Shown: piece by piece, positions 17,568 through 25,682 of the stretch | How the letters are laid out: every line of letters begins with the position of its first letter | How positions within the stretch are numbered: position 1 is the first letter of the stretch | DNA from: Seonamhaeicola sp. | Lineage (GTDB): Bacteria > Bacteroidota > Bacteroidia > Flavobacteriales > Flavobacteriaceae | Reading direction: 5' to 3' | DNA: 64,000 nt | Assembly (NCBI RefSeq): GCF_028281565.1 | Contig: NZ_JANQJQ010000025.1 | Span: 62,001 to 126,000, forward strand | Notes under the pieces: model-generated | What the model saw: the letters and a program-made list of their open reading frames with translations, nothing else | Told to the model about the DNA's origin: nothing | Databases searched by the model: none | Program-made: the position numbers and the translations under genes

Positions 17568-18248
17568 TTAAGGGACTATTGCCATAGTAGCAATACTAAT
17601 TTTAACGTTTGGGACTTGCTTTAATACCGATGTACAGGCTTCCAGTGTAGCACCAGTGGTAATAATGTCATCAACCAGCAGAATATGTTTATTTTTAATA
17701 GAGGCCATATTACTTAATGAGAAAAGCTCATCGCTGTTTTTCCATCTTGAAAAACGGCCTTTTTTAGTTTGAGACCTGGTATTCGTTATTTTAACCAAAA
17801 CATCATCAACGTAGTCAGTTCCTAAGTTTGAAGCAATTTGTTGTCCAAATTTGGCGACCTGATTATAGCCTCTTTTACGTAACTTCTTTTTATGCAGCGG
17901 TACCGGAATAACAGCATCAATAGTTTGATACCTTTCAATTTCTTTCAACTCACCGCCTAACCAATTTCCCAGGGTGTAGCCAATGTTTTCGTAACCTTTA
18001 TATTTTAGTCCGTGGATAAGCCTTTGAACGATCCCTTGTTTTTCAAATCTAAAAAGTGCCGTGCCGTTTTCAATATCAGCGCGACCGTATAATACTTGTT
18101 TTATGCTGTCATCGTCATCAAAATGGAAATTGGTTACCGGCAAATCGTGCCTGCAATCAATACAAATAGTATCCGCATTGTCTTGCAATACATTAAGACA
18201 GGCATAGCATACTTTAGGAAAAAATAGGTTTACTAATGATTTTAGCAT
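17568..18248 (-). CDS. ComF family phosphoribosyltransferase-like protein
   Basis: 226 residues. An N-terminal zinc-ribbon-like part has two cysteine pairs (C14/C17 and C29/C32). A phosphoribosyltransferase domain carries the PRPP loop LLVDDIITTGAT, preceded by VIPVPLHKKKLRKRGYNQ, the ComF signature. ComF helps move transforming DNA across the inner membrane in naturally competent bacteria, but homologues are also present in species not known to be competent. It lies upstream of, and reads in the same direction as, the Ig-like lipoprotein gene. Confidence 0.92.
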   Translation of the reverse strand: MLKSLVNLFFPKVCYACLNVLQDNADTICIDCRHDLPVTNFHFDDDDSIKQVLYGRADIENGTALFRFEKQGIVQRLIHGLKYKGYENIGYTLGNWLGGELKEIERYQTIDAVIPVPLHKKKLRKRGYNQVAKFGQQIASNLGTDYVDDVLVKITNTRSQTKKGRFSRWKNSDELFSLSNMASIKNKHILLVDDIITTGATLEACTSVLKQVPNVKISIATMAIVP

Positions 18249-18342
18249 TTAAAAATAGTTAGACAGTTATAAACTTAAGGAAAAATATAGCAATTTCACC
18301 TTAATTTTTAAGGCTGAAAGCTATTAGTTTACTAGGGTTTTT

Positions 18343-18350
18343 TATTTTTG
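18343..18350 (+). promoter_or_regulatory. Putative -7 box (TATTTTTG) for glyS
   Basis: TATTTTTG fits TAnnTTTG and ends only six bases before the ATG at 18356. The leader would be extremely short or absent. Confidence 0.4.
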
Positions 18351-18355
18351 CACCT

Positions 18356-19897
18356 ATGGCAAATCAAGACGATAAATTTAAGAAGGTTATTTCGCATGCT
18401 AAGGAGTACGGCTATGTGTTTCAAAGTAGTGAAATATATGATGGTTTAAGTGCAGTATATGACTACGCTCAGAACGGAGCGGAATTAAAGAAAAACATTC
18501 GTGACTATTGGTGGAAAGCCATGGTACAAATGCACGAAAATATTGTAGGGATCGATGCTGCCATTTTTATGCATCCAACTACCTGGAAAGCTTCAGGACA
18601 CGTGGATGCTTTTAATGATCCTTTAATTGATAATAAAGACTCTAAAAAGCGTTACAGAGCCGATGTTTTAATTGAAGATTATTGCGCGAAACTGGAGGCT
18701 AAAATAGATAAAGAAGTGGCCAAAGCTGCCAAACGTTTTGGGGATGCCTTTAATAAAGAAGAATTTGTTAGCACTAACGGGCGGGTTCTTGGATACCAGG
18801 AAAAAATAAATACTACCTTGTCAAGAATGGCTAAATCTTTAGAGAATGAAGATCTGGCAGATGTAAAAGCACTGATTGAAGAGTTGGGTATTGCTGATCC
18901 TTTAACAGGTTCAAAAAACTGGACGGATGTGAAGCAGTTCAATTTGATGTTCGATACCAAATTAGGAGCTTCTGCAGATAGTGCCATGGATTTGTATCTC
19001 CGTCCGGAAACAGCCCAGGGTATTTTTGTAAACTTCCTGAACGTTCAAAAGACCGGTCGTTTAAAGATCCCCTTCGGAATAGCGCAAACCGGTAAAGCGT
19101 TTAGAAATGAAATTGTAGCCAGGCAGTTTATTTTCAGAATGCGTGAGTTTGAACAAATGGAAATGCAGTTCTTTATTAAACCCGGGACTCAAAAAGAATG
19201 GTATGAGCATTGGAAGGAAACCCGATTAAAATGGCACTTATCTTTAGGAATGGGTGAAGATTTATATCGTTTCCACGATCATGAAAAACTGGCGCATTAT
19301 GCTGATGCCGCGGCTGATATTGAGTTTAAATTTCCATTCGGATTTAAGGAGTTGGAAGGCATTCACTCCAGAACGGATTTCGATTTAAGCCAGCACGAAA
19401 AATACTCGGGAAAAAAGTTACAGTATTTTGATCCTGAAGAAAATAAAAGCTATGTGCCCTATGTGCTGGAAACGTCTATTGGTTTAGACAGAATGTTTTT
19501 AGCGGTATTCTCAAATTCATTACAGGAAGAAGCTTTGGAAAATGGTACCACCAGAACCGTATTAAAATTACCAAGTGTTTTAGCACCTGTAAAAGCAGCT
19601 GTGTTACCATTGATTAAAAGAGATGGACTGCCTGAAATAGCTCGTAAAATTGTAGAGGATTTAAAGTGGGATTTTAATGTTATTTATGATGAAAAGGATG
19701 CCGTTGGCAGACGTTACAGGCGTCAGGATGCCAATGGAACGCCATTCTGTATCACGGTAGATCATGATACTCTGGAAGATAATACGGTAACGATTCGTTA
19801 TAGAGATGCTATGGAGCAGGAGCGTGTTAAGATTGACGATTTACGCGACATTATTAAGAAAGAAGTGGATGTGCGTTCCTGGTTGATGAAAATGTAA
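18356..19897 (+). CDS. glyS: Glycine--tRNA ligase (single-chain, alpha2 type)
   Basis: A class II aminoacyl-tRNA synthetase of 513 residues, the dimeric GlyRS used by Bacteroidota rather than the alpha2beta2 form. Visible are RPETAQGIFVNF (motif with the ATP/glycine pocket), FRNEIVARQFIFRMREFEQMEMQ across motif 2 (here quoted as FRNEIVARQ and REFEQMEMQ), and SIGLDRMFLAVF as motif 3. A C-terminal anticodon-binding domain starts at about residue 415 (VLAPVKAAVLPLIK). It charges tRNA-Gly. It has its own -7 box and ends at a two-way terminator. Confidence 0.95.
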   Translation: MANQDDKFKKVISHAKEYGYVFQSSEIYDGLSAVYDYAQNGAELKKNIRDYWWKAMVQMHENIVGIDAAIFMHPTTWKASGHVDAFNDPLIDNKDSKKRYRADVLIEDYCAKLEAKIDKEVAKAAKRFGDAFNKEEFVSTNGRVLGYQEKINTTLSRMAKSLENEDLADVKALIEELGIADPLTGSKNWTDVKQFNLMFDTKLGASADSAMDLYLRPETAQGIFVNFLNVQKTGRLKIPFGIAQTGKAFRNEIVARQFIFRMREFEQMEMQFFIKPGTQKEWYEHWKETRLKWHLSLGMGEDLYRFHDHEKLAHYADAAADIEFKFPFGFKELEGIHSRTDFDLSQHEKYSGKKLQYFDPEENKSYVPYVLETSIGLDRMFLAVFSNSLQEEALENGTTRTVLKLPSVLAPVKAAVLPLIKRDGLPEIARKIVEDLKWDFNVIYDEKDAVGRRYRRQDANGTPFCITVDHDTLEDNTVTIRYRDAMEQERVKIDDLRDIIKKEVDVRSWLMKM

Positions 19898-19904
19898 TAA
19901 CCTT

Positions 19905-19930
19905 GTCATTCTGAGCGTAGTGAAGAATCT
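19905..19930 (+). repeat. GTCATTCTGAGCGTAGTGAAGAATCT repeat relic
   Basis: A diverged member of the GAGCGCAGTCGAA family. It sits between the glyS stop and the terminator that follows. Confidence 0.7.
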
Positions 19931-19940
19931 ATAAAAAAAC

Positions 19941-19976
19941 AAAATCCCGGATAAAATATCCGGGATTTTGTTTTTT
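19941..19976. terminator. Two-way terminator between glyS and the DUF3575 gene
   Basis: A perfect 13-base stem AAAATCCCGGATA / TATCCGGGATTTT with a three-base loop has a run of A residues to the left and T residues to the right. It can therefore end transcripts from both converging genes. Confidence 0.92.
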
Positions 19977-19990
19977 ATCACTTTTCAAAG

Positions 19991-20524
19991 TTAAAACCTG
20001 TAGCCTAAAGTGATGCCTCCTTTTCCAACTAAAGGATCGTCATCATCATTGTAAAATAAGTTTCGGCCAATACCCATAGATAATTCGAAGATAAAACCTC
20101 TTTTGTTGACCCATTTACCTCCAAACCCAAACCCGAGCGCAAAATCGGTTTTAAAATTGTCTTCCTCGGTATCAAATAAATCAAACTCTCTGTTGGAATT
20201 ATTTAACATACCGAATGCCTCTCCAAAAAAACCGGAAGCATTATTCTTATTACCAAAATACATTCTGTAATAAGGTGAGATATAATATTTTATTTCATCT
20301 GTAACATCCTTATCAAAAGGTAAGAAGGCTGAAATGCCGATTGCAGATTCTTCATTTAAAATGAACTCATAAGAGGGTTCAAACACACCTAGGATCAATA
20401 GAATGCCATTGAGCTTAATTTCGCTCACATTTTCCAGACTTTGATTACTAACTTGTTTTTCTTGTGAAAATGATGGTAATGATAACAGTAATAGGGCAAT
20501 TAAAATAATAGAAGATTTTTTCAT
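19991..20524 (-). CDS. DUF3575 outer-membrane beta-barrel protein
   Basis: 177 residues. A signal peptide covers about residues 1-20 (KKSSIILIALLLLSLPSFSQ). The mature protein is made of alternating strands: EIKLNGILLILGVFEPSYEF, YYISPYYRMYFG and FALGFGFGGKW. It ends in an aromatic residue (LGYRF), as outer-membrane barrels do. The IKLNG...SYEF start and YYISPYYR block match the DUF3575 family. No function is known. It converges with glyS. Confidence 0.8.
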   Translation of the reverse strand: MKKSSIILIALLLLSLPSFSQEKQVSNQSLENVSEIKLNGILLILGVFEPSYEFILNEESAIGISAFLPFDKDVTDEIKYYISPYYRMYFGNKNNASGFFGEAFGMLNNSNREFDLFDTEEDNFKTDFALGFGFGGKWVNKRGFIFELSMGIGRNLFYNDDDDPLVGKGGITLGYRF

Positions 20525-20596
20525 TTTTAATAGCTTAAGTTGATTTGGAAAATGGACGCAATAATCGTACCAAATATAGAAAATATCTTACATGTA

Positions 20597-21067
20597 TCAA
20601 ATCCTCATTTGTCTGTCAATCTGTTGGTCTAATGAAATAAATGTTTCTGTCCTGGAAACCCCTGAGATGGTTTGGATCTCATCATTAAGTAAATGCATTA
20701 AATGGGCATTATTTTTACAAATAATCTTAATTAAAACGTTCCAGTTTCCCGTGGTATAGTGGCATTCAAGAACTTCAGGTACTTTTTTAAGCTGCTTGAT
20801 AGCTTCCGGGTTATGAATGGCTTTATCCAAATAAACACCAATAAAAGCAACCGTCGTATATCCTAAAACCCTGGGGTTAATTACAAATTTAGATCCGGTA
20901 ATTAATCCGGATTTTTCAAGTTTACGTAAACGTTGATGAATAGCGGCACCTGAAATACCCACATTACGCGCTATCTCAAGAATAGGTGTTCTGGCGTCCA
21001 CCATTAAAGCACGCAATATTTTTTTATCTATGCCATCAATAGTAAGGGCTTTATCTTTATTTTTCAT
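20597..21067 (-). CDS. Lrp/AsnC family transcriptional regulator
   Basis: 156 residues. The N-terminal helix-turn-helix (DKKILRALMVDARTPILEIA, then GISGAAIHQRLRKLEKSG) is followed by the RAM/AsnC ligand-binding domain (about residues 70-150) with the family pattern VPEVLECHYTTGNWN. Such regulators sense amino acids and control their metabolism. The neighbouring pckA and aminotransferase genes could be targets, but nothing in the sequence proves it. A -7 box lies upstream on the same strand. Confidence 0.93.
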   Translation of the reverse strand: MKNKDKALTIDGIDKKILRALMVDARTPILEIARNVGISGAAIHQRLRKLEKSGLITGSKFVINPRVLGYTTVAFIGVYLDKAIHNPEAIKQLKKVPEVLECHYTTGNWNVLIKIICKNNAHLMHLLNDEIQTISGVSRTETFISLDQQIDRQMRI

Positions 21068-21092
21068 GTAGCTATAGTTTCTGTTTAAAAGA

Positions 21093-21100
21093 CAAATTTA
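21093..21100 (-). promoter_or_regulatory. Putative -7 box (TAAATTTG) for the Lrp-family gene
   Basis: On the minus strand these bases read TAAATTTG, 26 bases before the start codon. Confidence 0.5.
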
Positions 21101-21229
21101 ATCATTTGGTTTCAAATTAAAACTATTTTTATGTAAATGATTGTTCGTTTAAATGGGATTTTGTTCTTAATCAATTGTTTAGGACATTTATTTAAATCTC
21201 AAAAATACTCCCTGTTAAGATTAGTTAAG

Positions 21230-21237
21230 TAATTTTG
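21230..21237 (+). promoter_or_regulatory. Putative -7 box (TAATTTTG) for the DUF423 gene
   Basis: TAATTTTG matches TAnnTTTG and lies 23 bases before the ATG at 21261. Confidence 0.5.
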
Positions 21238-21260
21238 CAATAATTAAGAAAACAATTAAA

Positions 21261-21656
21261 ATGAAGAAAACACTATTGGTTACAGCATCAGTTTTAGGAC
21301 TTATTGCAATTATTTTAGGCGCTTTTGGAGCTCATGGTCTAAAAGAATTAATTTCACCGGAAGCGCAGAAAACCTTTGAAACAGGTGTGCGTTATCAAAT
21401 GTATCATGCCATTCTGCTATTGTTTGTTGGAAGTAGTACACTAATTAATGAAAAGATTAAAAAAGTTATCTTTTATTTAATTGTTTTTGGAGTATTGTTC
21501 TTTTCAGGCTCAATTTATGGGTTAGCAACTAATGATTTGTCCTCTTTCAATTTTAAAACCATTGGTTTTATTACGCCCATTGGCGGTTTACTTTTTATTT
21601 TAGCCTGGGGCGTGCTAATTGTGAATTTCTCAAAATTAACATATAAAATACGCTAG
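21261..21656 (+). CDS. DUF423 small membrane protein
   Basis: 131 residues with four membrane helices. The N-terminal block (VLGLIAIILGAFGAHGLK) and YQMYHAILLLFVG are hallmarks of DUF423, found in nearly all bacterial phyla and also in fungi. The function is unknown. The gene is separated from the divergent Lrp gene by about 190 bases and from pckA by 63 bases; both pckA and this gene have their own -7 boxes. Confidence 0.92.
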   Translation: MKKTLLVTASVLGLIAIILGAFGAHGLKELISPEAQKTFETGVRYQMYHAILLLFVGSSTLINEKIKKVIFYLIVFGVLFFSGSIYGLATNDLSSFNFKTIGFITPIGGLLFILAWGVLIVNFSKLTYKIR

Positions 21657-21685
21657 AAATAAATAATTTATCAAAATAATTGTAT

Positions 21686-21693
21686 TAATTTTG
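21686..21693 (+). promoter_or_regulatory. Putative -7 box (TAATTTTG) for pckA
   Basis: TAATTTTG matches TAnnTTTG, 26 bases before the ATG at 21720. Confidence 0.5.
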
Positions 21694-21719
21694 CGCTTTA
21701 AATAATTTATGAGCAAATT

Positions 21720-23336
21720 ATGGATAACTACAATCAAGTTGCGAAAACGATTTCGTTGGAACGTTACGGCATAAAGCATGCTGAAATAAATTACCAGCTT
21801 TCCCCTGATCAATTACATGATATATCCATTGAAAAAGGATTGGGGGCCGAAGCGTCATCCGGAGCTTTAGCAGTAAATACGGGTGAATTTACAGGGCGCT
21901 CTCCCAAAGACCGGTTTATTGTTAAAGATGATATTACCAAAGACCGCGTTTGGTGGGGTGATATTAACATCCCTTTTGATGCTGATAAGTTCGATAAACT
22001 TTACAGTAAGGTAGTGGATTACCTGTCCGGTAAGGAAGTTTTTGTTAGAGATTGTTATGCTTGTGCGGATAAAAATTACAAGTTGAGTATCCGGGTGATC
22101 AATGAATACCCCTGGAGTAATCAGTTTGCCCATAATATGTTTTTAAGGCCTACTGAAGAAGAACTGAATAATTTCAACCCGGAGTGGACAGTTGTTAATG
22201 CACCCGGTTTTAGGGCAAATCCTGAAGTAGACGGCACCCGTCAACACAACTTTGCCATTTTGGATTTCTCTAAAAAAATAGCCCTCATTGGCGGTACGGG
22301 ATACACCGGCGAAATTAAAAAGGGTATCTTTTCAGTTTTAAATTTTGTGCTTCCCGTGTTCAAGAACACGTTGCCAATGCATTGTAGTGCCAATATTGGG
22401 AAAGATGGTGATACCGCTATTTTCTTTGGGCTTTCCGGAACAGGAAAAACCACTTTGTCAACAGACCCTAGCAGAAGCTTGATTGGCGATGACGAACATG
22501 GATGGACCAATGAGAACACCGTGTTCAATTTTGAAGGGGGCTGTTATGCCAAGGTGATAAACCTTTCAAGAGATAAAGAACCGGAAATTTATGATGCTAT
22601 TAAAAAAGGCGCTATTCTTGAAAACGTCATTTTAAATTCGAGCGGGGTGGTGGATTTCGAAGATACCTCCATTACCCAAAACACAAGGGTTAGCTACCCC
22701 ATTCACCATATTGAAAATATTCAAATACCGTCTATTGGTAAGAATCCAAAGAATATTTTCTTTTTAACAGCTGATGCTTTTGGGGTGATCCCACCAATTT
22801 CCAAGTTAACACCAAGCCAGGCAGCGTATCATTTTATTTCCGGTTACACGGCTAAAGTAGCAGGAACAGAAGCAGGCGTAGTGGAGCCGGTACCTTCGTT
22901 CTCGGCATGTTTTGGAGCACCGTTCATGCCATTGCATCCGGCTAAGTATGCTGAAATGTTGAGTCAGAAGATGATTGAAGCAAAAGTTAATGTTTGGTTG
23001 GTAAATACCGGATGGACCGGAGGCCCTTATGGTGTTGGCAGGCGTATGGAGTTAAAATACACCAGGGCGATGATCAATGCCGTATTGAATGGCGATTTGG
23101 GATTGTATAATTATGACGATTACCACATTCACTCTGTTTTTGGAGTGGCACAACCCAGAACGTGTCCGGGCGTGCCAACAAGTGTTTTAAGTCCAAGACA
23201 AACATGGAATGACGACAAGGCTTATTATACTATGGCGTTCAAACTGACCAATGCCTTTAGACATAACTTTAAAAAGTTTGAAGCGCATTGCAATGAAGAA
23301 ATAAGACGTGGCGGACCGCAACGTTATGCATTTTAA
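21720..23336 (+). CDS. pckA: Phosphoenolpyruvate carboxykinase (ATP)
   Basis: 538 residues, the normal length of ATP-dependent PEPCK. It converts oxaloacetate and ATP to PEP, CO2 and ADP, the entry step of gluconeogenesis. The kinase-1a loop is GLSGTGKTTLS (about residues 238-248) and the kinase-2/metal site is LIGDDEHGW. GEFTGRSPKDRF near residue 58 binds the substrate carboxylates. AGTEAGVVEP and GWTGGPYGVG(R)R complete the family pattern. It is monocistronic, ending in a strong two-way terminator. Confidence 0.97.
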   Translation: MDNYNQVAKTISLERYGIKHAEINYQLSPDQLHDISIEKGLGAEASSGALAVNTGEFTGRSPKDRFIVKDDITKDRVWWGDINIPFDADKFDKLYSKVVDYLSGKEVFVRDCYACADKNYKLSIRVINEYPWSNQFAHNMFLRPTEEELNNFNPEWTVVNAPGFRANPEVDGTRQHNFAILDFSKKIALIGGTGYTGEIKKGIFSVLNFVLPVFKNTLPMHCSANIGKDGDTAIFFGLSGTGKTTLSTDPSRSLIGDDEHGWTNENTVFNFEGGCYAKVINLSRDKEPEIYDAIKKGAILENVILNSSGVVDFEDTSITQNTRVSYPIHHIENIQIPSIGKNPKNIFFLTADAFGVIPPISKLTPSQAAYHFISGYTAKVAGTEAGVVEPVPSFSACFGAPFMPLHPAKYAEMLSQKMIEAKVNVWLVNTGWTGGPYGVGRRMELKYTRAMINAVLNGDLGLYNYDDYHIHSVFGVAQPRTCPGVPTSVLSPRQTWNDDKAYYTMAFKLTNAFRHNFKKFEAHCNEEIRRGGPQRYAF

Positions 23337-23342
23337 AGAAAT

Positions 23343-23378
23343 AAAAAAGGCTGATTTTTTTAAAAATCAGCCTTTTTT
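23343..23378. terminator. Two-way terminator between pckA and hemD
   Basis: A 17-base stem, AAAAAAGGCTGATTTTT paired with AAAAATCAGCCTTTTTT, with a two-base loop. It serves pckA on the plus strand and hemD on the minus strand. Confidence 0.92.
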
Positions 23379-23397
23379 ACCTTATATAAGATCTTAA

Positions 23398-24147
23398 TTA
23401 TTTTCTTTTATTCACCTGTTCAATGTACTTTTCCAAAGCCATAGTCATTGAAGGCGTTTCAGGAGTTGGTGCCGCAATGTCAACACGTAATCCTTTTTCT
23501 TTCACCGCTTTAATAGTAGTATTTCCAAAAACGGCAATACGCGTATTATTTTGTTTAAAATCCGGGAAATTTTGGAATAATGATTCAATTCCGGAAGGAC
23601 TGAAGAACACCAATACATCGTAATAAACATCTGCTAAATCAGACAGATCGCTAACAACGGTTTTATAAAATGTGGCTTGTTTCCAGTCTACACCTAAAGC
23701 ATTTAAGGTATCAGGAACTTCTTGTTTTACCTTATCAGTATTAGGTAATAAGAATTTCTCGTCTTTATATTTTTTAATTAAAGGTGAAAGCTCAGAAAAA
23801 GTACGTTTGCCAACATAGATTTTACGTTTTCTGTATACCACATATTTTTGAAGATAATAGGCAACAGCTTCAGACTGACAGAAATATTTCATAGTGTCAG
23901 GTACTTTAAAACGCATTTCTTCGGCAACCCTGAAAAAATGATCCACAGCATTTCTACTAGTTAGGATAATAGCAGTATACTTGGTTAAATCAACTTTTTG
24001 TTGTCTTACATCTTTTGCAGTAACACCTTCAACATGAATGAAAGGTCTGAAATCTATTTTTACTTTTTGTTTTTCTTGTAAATCGAAGTAAGGTGAGTTC
24101 TCTATTTTAGGTTCTGGTTGAGATACTAAAATTGTTTTCACTTTCAT
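23398..24147 (-). CDS. hemD: Uroporphyrinogen-III synthase
   Basis: 249 residues with the two-lobed HemD pattern: KVKTILVSQPEP at the N-terminus, IILTSRNAVDHFF in the first lobe, and DVLVFFSPSGIESLF in the second. The second block is the most recognisable family motif. The enzyme cyclises hydroxymethylbilane to uroporphyrinogen III in the heme and siroheme pathway. Sequence conservation in this family is low and identification rests on these blocks plus length. The preceding minus-strand gene (DUF4271) is 22 bases away, a pairing seen in many flavobacteria. Confidence 0.88.
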   Translation of the reverse strand: MKVKTILVSQPEPKIENSPYFDLQEKQKVKIDFRPFIHVEGVTAKDVRQQKVDLTKYTAIILTSRNAVDHFFRVAEEMRFKVPDTMKYFCQSEAVAYYLQKYVVYRKRKIYVGKRTFSELSPLIKKYKDEKFLLPNTDKVKQEVPDTLNALGVDWKQATFYKTVVSDLSDLADVYYDVLVFFSPSGIESLFQNFPDFKQNNTRIAVFGNTTIKAVKEKGLRVDIAAPTPETPSMTMALEKYIEQVNKRK

Positions 24148-24169
24148 AAGCGCAAGTTTGTTCTTTGTT

Positions 24170-24814
24170 CTAGGTCATAAACACCTTATATAATATCACA
24201 TAGGGTGCAATTTCGAGAGCGCAAAGATACAAAATAAAATAGAAAAAATGCTGTTTTATTAAACTTTGATGCGTTTTAAAAGAAGTAATTAACCCGATAC
24301 CATTCACTATTAATAAAATTATAATCATTACATAAATTAAAGGTAACGATAACTGGAAACTGTATAACAAAAGGGCATTAACGGGTAGGAGTAAAATACC
24401 CAAATAATTTTTATAGCTTATTTTCTGAAAAATGTAGTCATCAATTAATTTATCAATTTCAAAAAGGCTAGCTATAAGTCTTTCAATAAGCACTTTGATT
24501 AAAATAAAAGCACCAATGCCTATGGCCAGTTTAAAAAGTGTATTGATTGAAATACCTTTATTATCAGTTATATACTGAAAAGAAATATAGGTAAATATGG
24601 AGCTGGTAATAATCAGGTTCCCAAATAGTAAGGCATCAAACTTGTCAAAGAATTTTTGATCTTTAGTATAAATTTTCAGGTATTTTGAATTGCCTATTAC
24701 GAAGATAAAATCATTAAAACGCTTAGGATCCGTTAATTTGGCAATGGCCACAACGGCAAGTCCAATGACCAATAAAACCGTAAATAACTCATTTGATACA
24801 ATTTCCCTAAGCAT
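24170..24814 (-). CDS. DUF4271 membrane protein
   Basis: 214 residues with about six membrane helices. The block LTDPKRFNDFIFVIGNSKYL after the first helix is typical of DUF4271, a Bacteroidota-specific family that sits beside hemD. Its function is unknown. It probably shares a transcript with hemD, and conservation of this pair hints at a link with the envelope or heme supply, which I cannot confirm. Confidence 0.85.
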   Translation of the reverse strand: MLREIVSNELFTVLLVIGLAVVAIAKLTDPKRFNDFIFVIGNSKYLKIYTKDQKFFDKFDALLFGNLIITSSIFTYISFQYITDNKGISINTLFKLAIGIGAFILIKVLIERLIASLFEIDKLIDDYIFQKISYKNYLGILLLPVNALLLYSFQLSLPLIYVMIIILLIVNGIGLITSFKTHQSLIKQHFFYFILYLCALEIAPYVILYKVFMT

Positions 24815-24893
24815 GCCCTAAAATTATCACAAATTAATAACAAGACCCTTAAATAATTAAGGAAAATTTAAAAAAAATAAACGCTTATTACCG

Positions 24894-24901
24894 TACATTT
24901 G
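24894..24901 (+). promoter_or_regulatory. Putative -7 box (TACATTTG) for the mannosyltransferase operon
   Basis: TACATTTG matches TAnnTTTG, 28 bases before the ATG at 24930. Confidence 0.5.
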
Positions 24902-24929
24902 CTAAATATAAAAGCTCAATATAATAAGA

Positions 24930-25652
24930 ATGACAGGAGCCATAGTTATTATTCCTACTTATAATGAGATTGACAATGTAGAGGCAATTATTAAGGCGGT
25001 ATTTTCTCAATCGGATGATATCCACATTCTTGTTGTTGATGATAACTCACCGGATTTAACAGCATTAAAAGTTAAAGAACTTCAAACCGATTTCCCGGAC
25101 AGATTATTTTTAGAAGTACGCAAGGAAAAATCCGGGTTAGGGACGGCTTATATTCATGGATTTAAGTGGTGCTTAAGCAAAGCGTATCAGTATATTTTTG
25201 AAATGGATGCGGATTTTTCACATGATCCGAAAGATTTGAAGCGTTTATATGATGCCTGTGCCCTTGAAGGTGCAGATTTATCAATTGGGTCCCGGTATAT
25301 TACAGGTGTAAATGTAGTTAATTGGCCCATGGGAAGAGTGTTGATGTCTTATTGTGCCTCAAAATACGTACGATTTATAACGGGGATGAACATTAACGAC
25401 ACTACGGCTGGCTTTGTTTGTTATAAACGCAAGGTTTTAGAAGCTATAAATTTAGATACTATTAAGTTTATCGGTTACGCCTTTCAAATAGAAATGAAGT
25501 TTAAAGCCTATTTAAAGAAATTTAAAATAACCGAAGTTCCCGTGATTTTTACTGACAGGACCAAAGGAGAATCTAAATTAAGCAAGGGCATCATATCTGA
25601 AGCTATTTTTGGAGTTATATCAATGAAACTAAAGAGTCTTTTTAAAAAGTAA
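24930..25652 (+). CDS. Polyprenol monophosphomannose synthase (GT2 family)
   Basis: 240 residues of glycosyltransferase family 2. It has the nucleotide-sugar pocket IIPTYNEIDNVE and VVDDNSPD, and the metal-binding DxD in FEMDADFSHDP. LSIGSRYITG and TAGFVCYKR are further blocks typical of dolichol/polyprenol-phosphate mannosyltransferases. It transfers mannose from GDP-mannose to a polyprenol phosphate, providing a lipid-linked donor for glycosylation outside the cytoplasm. There is no C-terminal membrane domain, so it resembles the soluble catalytic form. It starts a run with dihydroorotase and a DUF4296 lipoprotein, an order common in flavobacteria. Confidence 0.9.
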   Translation: MTGAIVIIPTYNEIDNVEAIIKAVFSQSDDIHILVVDDNSPDLTALKVKELQTDFPDRLFLEVRKEKSGLGTAYIHGFKWCLSKAYQYIFEMDADFSHDPKDLKRLYDACALEGADLSIGSRYITGVNVVNWPMGRVLMSYCASKYVRFITGMNINDTTAGFVCYKRKVLEAINLDTIKFIGYAFQIEMKFKAYLKKFKITEVPVIFTDRTKGESKLSKGIISEAIFGVISMKLKSLFKK

Positions 25653-25682
25653 TGTCTATTGATGACTAAAAATTTAAAGCAG